This document shows positions 44,898 to 53,806 of a stretch of 64,000 nt of DNA, one piece after another. The stretch spans positions 1 through 64,000 of the forward strand of contig NZ_ATYV01000012.1 in assembly GCF_000427865.1 (NCBI RefSeq), written 5' to 3'. This stretch comes from Corynebacterium sputi DSM 45148 (lineage in GTDB: Bacteria > Actinomycetota > Actinomycetes > Mycobacteriales > Mycobacteriaceae). The stretch's first letter is position 1; every line of letters begins with the position of its first letter. Below the pieces are notes generated by a model. The model was not told where the DNA came from and made no database searches. It saw only the letters and a list, made by a program, of their open reading frames with translations. Made by a program: the position numbers and the translations under genes.

Positions 44898-46025
44898 ATG
44901 GATGTTCCCTTTTGGGTATGGGCCGTCACCATCATCGTGGTCATCGGCTTCTTCACCTTCGATTTCTATACTCACGTCAAAACTCCCCACGAGCCCTCAC
45001 TGAAGGAGTCCGGCGGGTGGACGATTTTCTACGTCGTCCTCGCCATGCTCTTCGGTGGATTTATTTGGTTGTTCTGGGACCACCAGCGCGGAGTCGAGTT
45101 CCTGTCCGGTTACGTAACCGAAAAAGCATTGAGCGTTGATAATCTATTCGTCTTCGCGCTGATCATCGGAGCGTTCCAGATCCCGCGCAAGTACCAGCAG
45201 AAGGTTCTGCTTTTCGGTATCGCGATGGCACTGGTATTCCGTACCATCTTCATTCTTGCCGGTGCTGCTGTCATTGAACGCTGGTCCGACGTGTTCTACC
45301 TTTTCGGATTGTTCCTGCTGTACACCGCAATCAAGACGATCTGGGATGAAGCCTCTGACAAGCCGGAAACCGATCCGTCCGACATGGCGGTCATCAAGTG
45401 GACCCGCAAGGTGATCCCGATGACCGACAAGTACGACCGGGACAAGATGACCACCCGCATCAACGGCAAGCGGTTCTTCACACCGATGGCTGTGGCCCTG
45501 GTAGCAATCGGTTTCATCGACATCATGTTCGCGTTCGACTCGATTCCGGCTATCTACGGTCTGACGAATGAGCCGTACATCGTGTTCACGGCCAATGCGC
45601 TTGCCCTGATGGGCCTGCGCCAGATGTACTTCCTGCTGGACGGCCTGCTCGACCGCCTGGTGTACCTGCCATACGGCCTCGGACTCATCCTTGGCTTCAT
45701 CGGTGTGAAGCTGATCCTGCACGCTCTGCACGAGAACAACCTGCCGTTCATCAACAACGGCGAAGATGTCACGGTGCCAGAGGTCGGAACGTGGACCTCC
45801 CTTATCTTCATCGTCCTTGTCATCGTCATCACGGTCCTGGCCTCCATGTGGAAGCACTCCCGTGACCGCGCCCACGGCGCAGTTGGACCGAGGACCTGGA
45901 TCGGCGATCCGGAGCATGAGGACGTTAATGATTCCGTGTCGTCCGCCCACAAGGCTGGAGCCGCACCAGAAGGCGACGGTGGCGTCACCGTCGACCGACC
46001 TGAAGATCGACCTGAAGGTTCATGA
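44898..46025 (+). CDS. terC: TerC family integral membrane protein
   Basis: 375 residues with about 8 membrane helices (FWVWAVTIIVVIGFFTFDFY, MLFGGFIWLFWDH, LFGIAMALVFRTIFILAGAA, MFAFDSIPAIYGLTNEPYIV). The conserved acidic intramembrane motifs are EKALSVDNLFVFALIIGAF and DIMFAFDSIPA. Family members export Mn2+ or load it onto secreted metalloenzymes. The probable Mn2+ riboswitch upstream supports a manganese role. A charged, hydrophilic C-terminal tail follows the last helix. SD GGAGG is 10 nt before ATG 44898. Confidence 0.92.
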   Translation: MDVPFWVWAVTIIVVIGFFTFDFYTHVKTPHEPSLKESGGWTIFYVVLAMLFGGFIWLFWDHQRGVEFLSGYVTEKALSVDNLFVFALIIGAFQIPRKYQQKVLLFGIAMALVFRTIFILAGAAVIERWSDVFYLFGLFLLYTAIKTIWDEASDKPETDPSDMAVIKWTRKVIPMTDKYDRDKMTTRINGKRFFTPMAVALVAIGFIDIMFAFDSIPAIYGLTNEPYIVFTANALALMGLRQMYFLLDGLLDRLVYLPYGLGLILGFIGVKLILHALHENNLPFINNGEDVTVPEVGTWTSLIFIVLVIVITVLASMWKHSRDRAHGAVGPRTWIGDPEHEDVNDSVSSAHKAGAAPEGDGGVTVDRPEDRPEGS

Positions 46026-46060
46026 CCTGACGGCGGCGGGTGGGGGGTATTGTAGGGAAA

Positions 46061-46666
46061 GTGAGCGACAGTACCCAGCCATCCCCGCAGGTTCCGGCAC
46101 CGGCAGATCAGCCGTCGCCGTGGAACCTCCCCAATTTCCTGACCGTGCTCAGGATCATCGCGGTTCCGGTGTTCCTGTGGCTGTTGCTGAAGGATGGCGG
46201 TGATGACGCCGGCTGGCGCTGGTGGGCATTGGCCGCATTCCTGATTCTGATGGCGACTGACCGCCTCGACGGACAGATCGCCCGCAGCAGAAACCTCATC
46301 ACCGATTTCGGAAAGATCGCCGATCCCATCGCCGATAAGTTCCTGATGATCGGTGCGCTGGTCGGATTGAATATCATCGGTGTTCTGCCGTGGTGGATTA
46401 CCGCGATCATCGTTGTGCGTGAACTGGGTATCACCGTGTGGCGCATGGTTCTGTTGCGCGGAGGCAAGGTGGTGCCGGCCTCTAAGGGAGGTAAGCTCAA
46501 GACGGTCCTGCAGACCGCTGCTGTCGCACTCTTCATCATTCCCTTCAATGTCGTCGACTCGATTGAGTGGATCATGTACCCGGCATGGATCGTAATGATC
46601 GCGGCCGTTGCCGTGACGGTGTGGACCGGAATCCAGTACCTGCTCGATTCGAAGAAGCACAACTGA
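46061..46666 (+). CDS. pgsA: CDP-diacylglycerol-glycerol-3-phosphate 3-phosphatidyltransferase (PgsA type)
   Basis: 201 residues from GTG 46061. TATTGT (46048-46053) is 7 nt before the start, and AGGGAAA also lies there. A membrane enzyme with the CDP-alcohol phosphotransferase signature DGQIARSRNLITDFGKIADP (D-G-x2-A-R-x8-G-x3-D-x3-D, about residue 70) preceded by the helix NLPNFLTVLRIIAVPVFLWL. It makes phosphatidylglycerophosphate, the precursor of phosphatidylglycerol and cardiolipin. The cinA-like gene follows after 2 bases. Confidence 0.92.
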   Translation: MSDSTQPSPQVPAPADQPSPWNLPNFLTVLRIIAVPVFLWLLLKDGGDDAGWRWWALAAFLILMATDRLDGQIARSRNLITDFGKIADPIADKFLMIGALVGLNIIGVLPWWITAIIVVRELGITVWRMVLLRGGKVVPASKGGKLKTVLQTAAVALFIIPFNVVDSIEWIMYPAWIVMIAAVAVTVWTGIQYLLDSKKHN

Positions 46667-46668
46667 TT

Positions 46669-47145
46669 GTGTCTGCCGCCGATCTGGTCCAGGTGTTGAC
46701 TTCCCAGGCTCAGACGGTCGCGACGGCTGAGTCGTTAACTGCAGGATTGCTCGCCGCGACCATCGCGGATGTCCCGGGAGCGTCTGCTGTTCTGCGTGGT
46801 GGGCTAGTGGTCTACGCCACCGACCTGAAGGCATCGCTGGCCGGCGTCGATGAATCGGTGCTCGAGGAATATGGTCCGGTTTCATCGGCCACCGCAGCGC
46901 AAATGGCGCTCGGCGCCCAAATCAGATGCGGTGCTGACTGGGGAGTCTCGCTGACTGGAGTCGCTGGTCCGACACCGCAGGCCGGGCATCCGGTGGGGGA
47001 AGTCTGGCTCGGACTCGCGGGCCCACACGGCTCCGTGGCGACATCCAACCTCGACCTGCCGCCTGAATTTTCCCGCAAACAGATCAGGGGAGAGTCCGTG
47101 GCCCGAGCCATTTCGGGTCTTTTGAACTCGATCCGTGGACACTGA
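46669..47145 (+). CDS. cinA: CinA C-terminal-domain nicotinamide-nucleotide amidohydrolase
   Basis: 158 residues from GTG 46669. Contains only the CinA C-terminal amidase domain: VATAESLTAGLLAATIADVP, SAVLRGGLVVYATDLKASLA, WGVSLTGVAGPTPQAGHPVG and VWLGLAGPHG. The family deamidates nicotinamide mononucleotide in NAD salvage, like E. coli PncC. It lies between pgsA and clgR, as in other actinobacteria, and is probably co-transcribed with pgsA. Confidence 0.92.
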   Translation: MSAADLVQVLTSQAQTVATAESLTAGLLAATIADVPGASAVLRGGLVVYATDLKASLAGVDESVLEEYGPVSSATAAQMALGAQIRCGADWGVSLTGVAGPTPQAGHPVGEVWLGLAGPHGSVATSNLDLPPEFSRKQIRGESVARAISGLLNSIRGH

Positions 47146-47251
47146 CTGTTAATAGGCGGTTTTCTTCGCTCCTGACAAGTGTTGCTCTGGTAGCATCGGC
47201 AGTCATTCTGAAGGGCGTAAGCCTCGACCGATATGCGCTTCGGATCAAACT

Positions 47252-47272
47252 AGCGGGAACAAATAACCCGCT
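47252..47272 (+). promoter_or_regulatory. Inverted repeat upstream of clgR
   Basis: AGCGGG (47252-47257) and CCCGCT (47267-47272) are perfect inverted arms around AACAAATAA, 20 bases before clgR. It could be an operator or a leader hairpin. It does not match the published ClgR box, which needs CGC-N5-GCG spacing. Confidence 0.35.
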
Positions 47273-47291
47273 CTGTCCGTTATGTGAACTG

Positions 47292-47657
47292 ATGATGAAT
47301 TACGCACCGTCCACCGTGACCTCTCGAGAAATCCAGGTCCCCGCCGTTCCGCAGGGGCGAGAGCCCCTGTTGCGCGAGGCCCTGGGTGGAGCCCTGCGTG
47401 ATGTCCGCAACCGGAACGGACTTACCCTCCGTGAGTTGTCGCAGGTAGCCTCCGTCAGCCCGGGGTATCTCTCCGAGCTGGAACGCGGACGTAAAGAAGT
47501 GTCTTCCGAACTCCTGGCATCAGTGTGTGGTGGCTTAGGTCTGTCGGTCGCTGATGTCCTCATGGAGGCAGCGGCAGCAATGGCGTTGCACGCAGTTCGC
47601 CCTGAGATGGCGTCGATGGAACACGACTCCACCCGTGCAGAGATGGCAAACGTCTAG
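47292..47657 (+). CDS. clgR: ClgR-type XRE transcriptional regulator
   Basis: 121 residues (ATG 47292 or 47295). A helix-turn-helix of the Cro/C1 type spans about residues 33-90: LRDVRNRNGLTLRELSQVAS, VSPGYLSELERGRKEVSSEL, LASVCGGLGLSVADVL. In corynebacteria and mycobacteria ClgR activates clp protease and stress genes, and it is itself degraded by Clp; an Ala-rich C-terminus can serve that role. It lies directly before the PspA-like gene, the conserved clgR-psp pair. Confidence 0.9.
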   Translation: MMNYAPSTVTSREIQVPAVPQGREPLLREALGGALRDVRNRNGLTLRELSQVASVSPGYLSELERGRKEVSSELLASVCGGLGLSVADVLMEAAAAMALHAVRPEMASMEHDSTRAEMANV

Positions 47658-47674
47658 GTTCGCACCGCAGCCGC

Positions 47675-47680
47675 TACAAT
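47675..47680 (+). promoter_or_regulatory. -10 hexamer TACAAT upstream of the PspA-like gene
   Basis: TACAAT (one base from TATAAT) lies 87 bases before ATG 47768, so the PspA-like gene can be transcribed independently of clgR with a leader of about 80 nt. Confidence 0.5.
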
Positions 47681-47767
47681 GCGGGTATCGTGATTCGGCG
47701 GGCACGCCCCGTCACCGGCTATTCGCCGAGCACCCAATAACCCTCCTGAGGAAGGCACCTAGCAGTC

Positions 47768-48589
47768 ATGGCCAATCCCTTCTCCAAAGCCTGGAACTAC
47801 TTGATGGCATTGTTCGACTCGAAGATCGAGGAAAACGCCGATCCCAAGGTCCAGATCCAGCAGGCGATCGAGGATGCTCAACGCCAGCATCAGGAGCTGT
47901 CGCAGCAGGCTGCGTCCGTCATCGGTAACCAACGCCAGCTCGAGATGCGCCTCAACCGCCAGCTGGCGGAGATTGAGAAGTTGCAGGGCAACACTCGCCA
48001 GGCAATTCAGCTCGCCGATAAGGCTCGTGCGGAGGGCGACCTGGGTAAGGCCACTGAGTACGACAACGCTGCTGAGGCGTTCGCCGCTCAGCTAGTAACC
48101 GCCGAGCAGTCGGTGGAGGACCTCAAGGGTCTGCATGATCAGTCGCTGCAGCAGGCCGCACAGGCCAAGAAGGCAGTTGAGCGTAACTCCATGGCACTGC
48201 AGCAGAAGGTGGCAGAGCGCACCAAGCTGCTCTCGCAGCTGGAGCAGGCAAAGATGCAGGAGAAGGTCTCCGAGTCCCTGCAGTCGATGAATGCGCTGTC
48301 TAGCGGAAGCTCCCCGAACTTGGATCAGGTCCGGGAGAAGATTGAGCGTCGTTACGCGAATGCCCTGGGTCAGGCTGAACTGGCTCAGGACTCCGTTCAG
48401 GGGCGTATGGCGGAGGTCGAGCAGGCGTCGGTGCAGCTTGCCGGTCATTCCCGTCTGGAGCAGATCCGCGCTGAGATGGGCGGCGGAAACGCTATCGAGG
48501 GCGGACAGCAGAAGGCTGTGGAGCAGGGGAACTCCGGTTCTGCTGATCCGGCCGTCGAGGCTCGTCTGCGGGAGCTGCGCGGAGAGTAA
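47768..48589 (+). CDS. pspA: PspA/IM30 family envelope-stress protein (35-kDa antigen type)
   Basis: 273 residues. Begins [20 protein letters not shown], the membrane-binding amphipathic helix of PspA, then about 200 residues of long coiled coils ([60 protein letters not shown]). It forms scaffolds on damaged membrane. The C-terminal 40 residues are Gly/Ala-rich, ending [12 protein letters not shown]. The upstream neighbour clgR matches the mycobacterial clgR-pspA unit. SD GAGGAAGG precedes ATG 47768. Confidence 0.9.
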   Translation: MANPFSKAWNYLMALFDSKIEENADPKVQIQQAIEDAQRQHQELSQQAASVIGNQRQLEMRLNRQLAEIEKLQGNTRQAIQLADKARAEGDLGKATEYDNAAEAFAAQLVTAEQSVEDLKGLHDQSLQQAAQAKKAVERNSMALQQKVAERTKLLSQLEQAKMQEKVSESLQSMNALSSGSSPNLDQVREKIERRYANALGQAELAQDSVQGRMAEVEQASVQLAGHSRLEQIRAEMGGGNAIEGGQQKAVEQGNSGSADPAVEARLRELRGE

Positions 48590-48604
48590 CACCGCGACTT
48601 ATTC

Positions 48605-48634
48605 CGCCGTACCCATTGGGTACGGCGTTTTTTG
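48605..48634 (+). terminator. Terminator after pspA
   Basis: A perfect stem CGCCGTACCCA/TGGGTACGGCG followed by TTTTTTG. It lies between pspA and the convergent bioN end. The minus-strand flank has no T-run, so it acts mainly on the plus strand. Confidence 0.88.
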
Positions 48635-48653
48635 CTTTACGACGTTCCCAACC

Positions 48654-49277
48654 TCACGAATCCCCGACTCCTCGCGCGAGTAGTGCATCTGAGGTTGCGC
48701 GGGACCTGCGGACAGTTCGGATAATGAGCGGAACCCCGAAGGTTGCGACAGAACCCTTGGCTCCTCGTGCTCGGCGGGCGTCTAACACTTCCCGTACTGA
48801 CTGGACCTGCAGAGGGATCATGCGGAGGGTGAGTGAGACGGCGAGGGAAATAGTCTCGACTGGGACACCAAACCGAGCCAGCGGGGCCATCGCCCGATCG
48901 AGTGTGTCCATCAGGTCGGTAACTCTCGTCGTCAGCGTCAGCAGTGTCGCGGCGACCACACACGCCAGTAGCGTCATGAACAACACCGCGGCTCTGCTCC
49001 AGCTGACTGAGAAACCCTGGAAGATCGCCAGGAACAAGAGCAGCGGGACGGCGCCGAACATCTGCCACAGCGCGGTTCTGACGGGTATTTGAGCGATGAA
49101 GTAGCCGAGTGACGCAACTGCGAGCGCGACGCCGGCGGCGAGGGGCGTGCGGGCGAAAATGGTCACTCCGAGGACGAACGCGATGAGTGTCACCAGTTTG
49201 ATCCCTGACGGAATCCGGTGAATCACCGAACCTGACGGAACGTAGACGGACAGTGGAATCGGTAGCTGCCGTGGCAT
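48654..49277 (-). CDS. bioN: Biotin ECF transporter T component (BioN-like)
   Basis: 207 residues from ATG 49277, one base after the bioM stop; the longer frame from 49328 overlaps bioM and is unlikely. Membrane protein with about five helices (HRIPSGIKLVTLIAFVLGVT, AAGVALAVASLGYFIAQIPV, FMTLLACVVAATLLTLTTRV) and the coupling motifs for ATPase binding, normally A-R-G pairs: LDARRARGAKG and SDALLARGVGDS at the C-terminus. It links the ATPase BioM to the substrate-binding BioY in an energy-coupling-factor importer. Confidence 0.88.
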   Translation of the reverse strand: MPRQLPIPLSVYVPSGSVIHRIPSGIKLVTLIAFVLGVTIFARTPLAAGVALAVASLGYFIAQIPVRTALWQMFGAVPLLLFLAIFQGFSVSWSRAAVLFMTLLACVVAATLLTLTTRVTDLMDTLDRAMAPLARFGVPVETISLAVSLTLRMIPLQVQSVREVLDARRARGAKGSVATFGVPLIIRTVRRSRATSDALLARGVGDS

Positions 49278-49278
49278 G

Positions 49279-49962
49279 TCAGGGTTCCATCCGTACGAGG
49301 TATCGTCTGACGACCTCATCGGGGTCACCGTCGTCGACTATCTGACCATTTTCGATGCAGATCACTCGGTCGAAGCCCGTCAGGATGTCGAGATCGTGGG
49401 TGACGACGATCAGTTGTTGCGATAGTCCCTCGAACACTGCTCGCAGCTTCCTGCGGTTGCGGAGATCGAGGAGTGTCGTTGGCTCATCGGCGATGATCAG
49501 TTCAGGTTCTAGGACCAGAACCGAGGTCAGAGCGAGTAGCTGTTTCTGGCCACCGGAGAGAGTGTGGGCAGAATCGTCGTAGTGCCCGTCGAGACCGACC
49601 GCTGCCAGTGCAGAACGAACATTGGCCTCTCGCTGAGCAACTGGCACTTTCCGCTGCCGTAGGGAGAAGGACACGTCTTCGCCAACGGTGGGCATCACGA
49701 TCTGATTGTCGGCGTCAGAGAAGACGAAACCGACTTGCCGACGGACCTTTTTCCCATCCTTGGAAGGATCTGTGTCGTCAACAGTCACCGAACCAGAGGA
49801 GGCGTCTTCAAGACCGTTGATGAGGCGTACGAATGTTGATTTGCCGCCACCATTAGGGCCGATGACACCAATACGCCGCTCGGACAACTCGGTGCTGAGA
49901 GGGCCGAGCGCCCTCCGGCTCGGATAGTCAACGACTGCTTCAGAAAAGGTGATGGTTGGCAC
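49279..49962 (-). CDS. bioM: Biotin ECF transporter ATPase (BioM-like)
   Basis: 227 residues. ABC ATPase with Walker A GVIGPNGGGKSTFVRLINGL (about residue 33), Q-loop VGFVFSDADNQIVMPTVGED (the DxDxQ form typical of ECF ATPases), signature HTLSGGQKQLLALTSVLVL, Walker B LIIADEPTTLLDL and switch VVTHDLDIL. It powers biotin uptake with BioN and BioY. It lies 9 bases after bioY on the same strand. Confidence 0.93.
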   Translation of the reverse strand: MPTITFSEAVVDYPSRRALGPLSTELSERRIGVIGPNGGGKSTFVRLINGLEDASSGSVTVDDTDPSKDGKKVRRQVGFVFSDADNQIVMPTVGEDVSFSLRQRKVPVAQREANVRSALAAVGLDGHYDDSAHTLSGGQKQLLALTSVLVLEPELIIADEPTTLLDLRNRRKLRAVFEGLSQQLIVVTHDLDILTGFDRVICIENGQIVDDGDPDEVVRRYLVRMEP

Positions 49963-49971
49963 GGAGACAGC

Positions 49972-50607
49972 CTAGGACGCCGGTGTAGCTGCAGCGTCCG
50001 TGGAGGTCTGCTTCGGCTTTTTGGAGGGTGTCTTCCTAGGCCGCAGGTCCGGTAATGCGCGAAGCACCGGGACGGCGATCAGCGCAGCGATAACGACCTT
50101 GATGATGTCGCCCGGAATGAATGCGCCGTTGGAAACCAGCGCGGGAATGAAGTTCATGTCAGCGCGGTACACGAGTCCGACAGAGCCCAGCAGGTACTGA
50201 ATTGCTACACCGACGAGCCCAGCGGTGATGAACAGTGCAATCTGACCGCCGGCCTTCAGCGGGCGTCGCTGCGTCATCAGGCCTATGACTAGGGCCGCAA
50301 GGATGTATCCAATGAGGTAGCCGATCGACGGGCCTGCCAACGCCGATAATGTGGATCGGAAACCGGAGAGATTCGGGACGCCGATCAGCCCGACTCCGAG
50401 GTAGAGAACGACCGCGAAGGTACCGCGACGGGCACCGAGGACCATGGCGGCCAGAGCGACGCCCATGTTCTGCAGGACGATCGGGATACCGAGACCGCCG
50501 ATCGGAACTGCCACCGCACCCAAGGCGATGATAAGTGCGGCAAATGCCGCGATGAGGACGAGGTCCTGGATGGTTTTCTTTTGCACCTTGAAGAGGATAG
50601 CGCTCAC
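49972..50607 (-). CDS. bioY: Biotin ECF transporter S component BioY
   Basis: 211 residues from GTG 50607; the open frame reaches a TTG at 50622. Six membrane helices. BioY signature blocks: DLVLIAAFAALIIALGAVAV, IPIVLQNMGVALAAMVLGAR, GTFAVVLYLGVGLIGVPNLS, STLSALAGPSIGYLIGYILA and SNGAFIPGDIIKVVIAALIA. It captures biotin in the membrane. It is first in the bioY-bioM-bioN operon. The Lys/Thr/Ala-rich C-terminal tail is cytosolic. Confidence 0.93.
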   Translation of the reverse strand: MSAILFKVQKKTIQDLVLIAAFAALIIALGAVAVPIGGLGIPIVLQNMGVALAAMVLGARRGTFAVVLYLGVGLIGVPNLSGFRSTLSALAGPSIGYLIGYILAALVIGLMTQRRPLKAGGQIALFITAGLVGVAIQYLLGSVGLVYRADMNFIPALVSNGAFIPGDIIKVVIAALIAVPVLRALPDLRPRKTPSKKPKQTSTDAAATPAS

Positions 50608-50668
50608 TTGATCGCCGTTCAATTGCCATGTGGGGCACAGTGCGTCGTACTTCAGGCATTGTCTGGAC

Positions 50669-50674
50669 TACCGT
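50669..50674 (+). promoter_or_regulatory. -10 hexamer TACCGT for the leaderless DUF3046 gene
   Basis: TACCGT ends 6 nt before ATG 50681, fixing the start of this small gene. Confidence 0.5.
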
Positions 50675-50680
50675 GGTGCC

Positions 50681-50893
50681 ATGCGTTTGGCGGAATTTTC
50701 CAGATTGGTCGAGTCTGAGTTCGGAGCTGCCCATGGAAGGTGGCTGCTTTCGACCCATGTTTTGTCCACTCTCGGCGTGACCGCAGATGAGGCCATTGAT
50801 CGCGGCGATGACGTCCGCGAGGTCTGGTGGGCGCTGTGCCGGGACAACGATATTCCTCAGGATCGTTGGCTGGGGCCTGATCTGGCGGATTAG
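50681..50893 (+). CDS. DUF3046 protein
   Basis: 70 residues from ATG 50681; the frame is open from GTG 50630 but the family begins MRLAEFSRLVESEFG. The protein contains DVREVWWALCRDNDIPQDRW, ending PDLAD. It is a small conserved actinobacterial protein always found just upstream of recA. The function is unknown. It has its own leaderless-type promoter and is divergent from bioY. Confidence 0.88.
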   Translation: MRLAEFSRLVESEFGAAHGRWLLSTHVLSTLGVTADEAIDRGDDVREVWWALCRDNDIPQDRWLGPDLAD

Positions 50894-50921
50894 CTGGAAA
50901 GTATCCTTTTCGACTCGCGGT

Positions 50922-50937
50922 TCGAATATTCGTTCGG
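50922..50937 (+). promoter_or_regulatory. LexA (SOS) box upstream of recA
   Basis: TCGAATATTCGTTCGG matches the actinobacterial LexA operator TCGAA-N6-TTCGA in nine of ten fixed positions; the last base is G instead of A. It is centred about 180 bases before recA, inside the 217-bp gap where the recA promoter must lie. Confidence 0.65.
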
Positions 50938-51110
50938 GTATGGTCTATGGAGAAGGTGCCGGTGTCGGGTTTGCCCGTATTAGTGGGGGCATCGGATCCG
51001 GCCCGGGATATAACATCCGGGAACCGCGAGGGCATTCGTTACGTCTAACTAGATGCCAGGCACACAGGTAATTTCGATTGGGCGGCAAGCGGCCCTGAAG
51101 GAGAACAACG

Positions 51111-52220
51111 GTGGCAAAGAAGAAGACCGCGACTGCAACGGCTGGATCAGGTGCTGACCGGCTGAAGGCGCTTGATGTTGCATTGGCCAACATCGAGAAG
51201 GATTTCGGCAAGGGCGCTGTCATGCGCCTCGGCGACGATGATCGTCCGCCAATCCAGGCAATCCCGACCGGAAATATCGCTGTAGATGTTGCACTCGGCA
51301 TTGGCGGGTTCCCCCGCGGCCGTGTCATCGAGGTCTACGGGCCGGAGTCCTCAGGTAAGACGACTGTGGCGTTGCACGCGATCGCTGAGGCACAGAAGCT
51401 CGGCGGCATTGCGGCGTTCATCGATGCTGAGCATGCACTTGATCCGGAATACGCGCGCAAGCTCGGCGTTGACACCGACAATCTGCTGGTGTCGCAGCCG
51501 GATACTGGTGAGCAGGCACTTGAAATTGCAGACCTCCTGATCCGCTCTGGTGCTATTGACCTGATCGTCATCGACTCCGTTGCGGCCCTGACGCCGAAGG
51601 CTGAGATCGACGGCGAAATGGGTGACTCGCACGTCGGCCTGCAGGCTCGTCTGATGAGCCAGGCTCTGCGTAAGATGACCGGCGCGCTCTCGAACACCGG
51701 AACCTCCGCAATCTTTATTAACCAGCTGCGTGAGAAGATCGGCGTCATGTTCGGCTCCCCGGAGACAACCACCGGTGGTAAGGCTCTGAAGTTCTACGCC
51801 TCGGTTCGTTGCGACATCCGTCGTATTCAGACCCTGAAGGACGGCCAGGATGCGGTCGGTAGCCGCACCAAGCTCAAGGTCGTCAAGAACAAGGTGTCGC
51901 CGCCGTTCAAGATCGCGGAGTTCGACATTCTCTACGGAGAAGGAATTTCTCGTGAGGGCTCGATCATCGACATGGGCGTGGACCATGGTCTGATCAAGAA
52001 ATCAGGCTCGTGGTTCACCTATGAAGGTGACCAGTTGGGTCAGGGCAAGGAAAAGGTTCGCCTTCACCTCAAGGAGAACCCGGACCTCGCCACTGAGATT
52101 GAGATCAAGATCAAGAAGAAGCTCGGCGTCGGTGAATACGCCAATGCTCAGGACGAAAGCGCCGATGAGCCGGTAGACCTGGTCCCAGACATCGACTCGT
52201 TCGATGACGACGAAGAGTAG
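51111..52220 (+). CDS. recA: Recombinase RecA
   Basis: 369 residues from GTG 51111 (AAGGAG 8 nt upstream). Forms filaments on single-stranded DNA for strand exchange and LexA cleavage. Walker [19 protein letters not shown] (about residue 77), Walker [16 protein letters not shown]1/L2 loops ([40 protein letters not shown]) and an acidic C-terminus. No intein is present, unlike M. tuberculosis RecA. recX follows after 23 bases. Confidence 0.98.
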   Translation: MAKKKTATATAGSGADRLKALDVALANIEKDFGKGAVMRLGDDDRPPIQAIPTGNIAVDVALGIGGFPRGRVIEVYGPESSGKTTVALHAIAEAQKLGGIAAFIDAEHALDPEYARKLGVDTDNLLVSQPDTGEQALEIADLLIRSGAIDLIVIDSVAALTPKAEIDGEMGDSHVGLQARLMSQALRKMTGALSNTGTSAIFINQLREKIGVMFGSPETTTGGKALKFYASVRCDIRRIQTLKDGQDAVGSRTKLKVVKNKVSPPFKIAEFDILYGEGISREGSIIDMGVDHGLIKKSGSWFTYEGDQLGQGKEKVRLHLKENPDLATEIEIKIKKKLGVGEYANAQDESADEPVDLVPDIDSFDDDEE

Positions 52221-52243
52221 AGAGCAGTAGGGAGCCGCCGTCA

Positions 52244-52855
52244 GTGAGTCCTGTGGAACCGCACGCTAACAAGATCGAGCGTGCCCGAGCCGCATTAGCG
52301 GAGGCACTAGAGAATGCGGACGGCACCGGCCTCATCGACTCGGCCGCTGAGGAGTCGAAGGCCCCAATCCGCTCCAGGGCCCTGAGGCTTTTGGACCAGC
52401 GCGCGAGATCTCGCGAAGAGCTGCGGGGTCGACTCGCGGAGAATGAAGAGTGGGAGCCGCGGGTCATCGAGTCTGTCCTCGATGACTTAGAAGGTGCGAA
52501 ACTCCTCAACGACGGCGCCTTCGCCCAAGAATGGGTTCGCCAGCGAGCGGTGCGTCGAGGAAAATCACGACGCGTGCTCGACCGGGAACTGCAGCAGAAG
52601 GGTGTCGCAAGCCATCTCCGAGTGGAAGCTCTGGAGCAGGTAAGCGAGGATGACGAGCAAGAAGTCGCGCGCAGCCTCGCTGAGAAGAAGGCATCAAGCA
52701 TCCGCGACGTGCCGTCGGACCGAGCCGGCAAAGACAAGGATCTCCGTCGCGTGGTCGGAGTTTTGGCCCGCAGGGGATTCGCTCAAGGTATGTCAATGGA
52801 TATAGCCCGGTCCGCTCTGGATGAGCGGTACCGGGCCATATCAGTGGGGGAGTAG
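52244..52855 (+). CDS. recX: Regulatory protein RecX
   Basis: 203 residues from GTG 52244 (AGGGAG upstream). Binds RecA filaments and limits their extension. Three-helix tandem repeats typical of RecX: RALRLLDQRARSREELRGRL (repeat 1, about residue 45), GAFAQEWVRQRAVRRGKSRR (repeat 2) and the C-terminal RVVGVLARRGFAQGMSMDIA (repeat 3). It has an N-terminal extension of about 40 residues. It is convergent with gluD, the stops being 12 bases apart. Confidence 0.95.
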   Translation: MSPVEPHANKIERARAALAEALENADGTGLIDSAAEESKAPIRSRALRLLDQRARSREELRGRLAENEEWEPRVIESVLDDLEGAKLLNDGAFAQEWVRQRAVRRGKSRRVLDRELQQKGVASHLRVEALEQVSEDDEQEVARSLAEKKASSIRDVPSDRAGKDKDLRRVVGVLARRGFAQGMSMDIARSALDERYRAISVGE

Positions 52856-52877
52856 GTCAGCTACTAGCTATTGACCT
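52854..52877. terminator. Candidate bidirectional hairpin between recX and gluD
   Basis: AGGTC-AGCT and AGCT-(ATT)-GACCT form a stem with a 3-nt bulge that overlaps both stop codons. There is no T-tract on either side, so any termination would be weak. A stronger hairpin within recX (about 52805-52837) may contribute. Confidence 0.35.
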
Positions 52878-53806
52878 GGATTCTTGATCTGGTGGTAGTT
52901 CGGGTCGAGCTTGTCCACGTTTTCCTGGTCCTTGGTCAACAGACCCTGGTCAGGCTGGTGCGGGACATTAGCCACGATGTTCTTGCGGTGGCGCCCTGCT
53001 CGCAGCTGCTGCTCAATGCGGGTCGCAGCCCTGGACAGCAGGTAGTTGATCAGGATCATGATGACGGCGACCACGAACAGCGCCGGCAGGTAGTTGCGGT
53101 AGAAGGATGCAACCTGGATACCGGATCGGACGAACTCGACGTATCCGATGATGTAGCCCAGCGCCGAGTCCTTCAGCGCGATGACCATCTGCGCGATCAG
53201 CGCCGGCAGCATGGCGGCCACCGCCTGCGGCAGCAGCACCTTCACCATCATCTGGGAGCGGCTCAGGCCGAGGGCCTTTGCGGCCTCAGTCTGGCCCTTG
53301 GGCAGTGAGAGAATTCCCGAACGCAGGATCTCTGCAATCACGGAGCCGTTGTAGAGGGTCAGTCCGAATACGACCGCGGTGAACGACAGCATTGACGCCG
53401 GCACTAGGTTGTAGAGCCCGAACAGCGCGTACGCGAACAGCATCAGCAGCAGGACTGGCACTGCGCGGAAGAATTCCACGATGATGCCGCAGATCCAGCG
53501 GACCCAGGTGACTTCGGATAGTCGTCCGAGGCCCAGGACAGTACCAAGGACCAACGCCAGCAAGATCGAGACGACGGCTGCTGAGATCGTTCCGAAAAGT
53601 CCCGGAAGCAAGTACGTGGTCCAGGTTGTGGACTCCAAGAATGGGGTCCACATATCAGCGGCGAGGTGCCCGTTCGCACCCAGCTTCGTCAGCACTAGGG
53701 CAAGTAGCGCCACGATGATCACGATGCTGACAACAGACAGGATCAGGTTGAGACGTCGTCCCTTGGGGCCGGGGGTGTCATACAGAACAGTTGCACGGGT
53801 ACTCAT
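52868..53806 (-). CDS. gluD: Glutamate ABC transporter permease GluD
   Basis: 312 residues. Amino-acid (His/Glu/Gln/Arg/opine) permease with about 5-6 helices; the coupling loop [20 protein letters not shown] lies near residue 183 (EAA motif with conserved G). Contains [20 protein letters not shown]. It forms the transmembrane channel with GluC. It starts ATG 53806, overlapping the gluC stop by one base. The C-terminal 40 residues are hydrophilic. Last gene of gluABCD. Confidence 0.92.
   Translation of the reverse strand: MSTRATVLYDTPGPKGRRLNLILSVVSIVIIVALLALVLTKLGANGHLAADMWTPFLESTTWTTYLLPGLFGTISAAVVSILLALVLGTVLGLGRLSEVTWVRWICGIIVEFFRAVPVLLLMLFAYALFGLYNLVPASMLSFTAVVFGLTLYNGSVIAEILRSGILSLPKGQTEAAKALGLSRSQMMVKVLLPQAVAAMLPALIAQMVIALKDSALGYIIGYVEFVRSGIQVASFYRNYLPALFVVAVIMILINYLLSRAATRIEQQLRAGRHRKNIVANVPHQPDQGLLTKDQENVDKLDPNYHQIKNPGQ

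Noticed and set aside
50607..50622. Possible BioQ operator upstream of bioY (TTGAACGGCGATCAA)
   Set aside because: Only 4-bp symmetric arms, and the right half does not match the published BioQ pattern TGAAC-N3-GTTAC.
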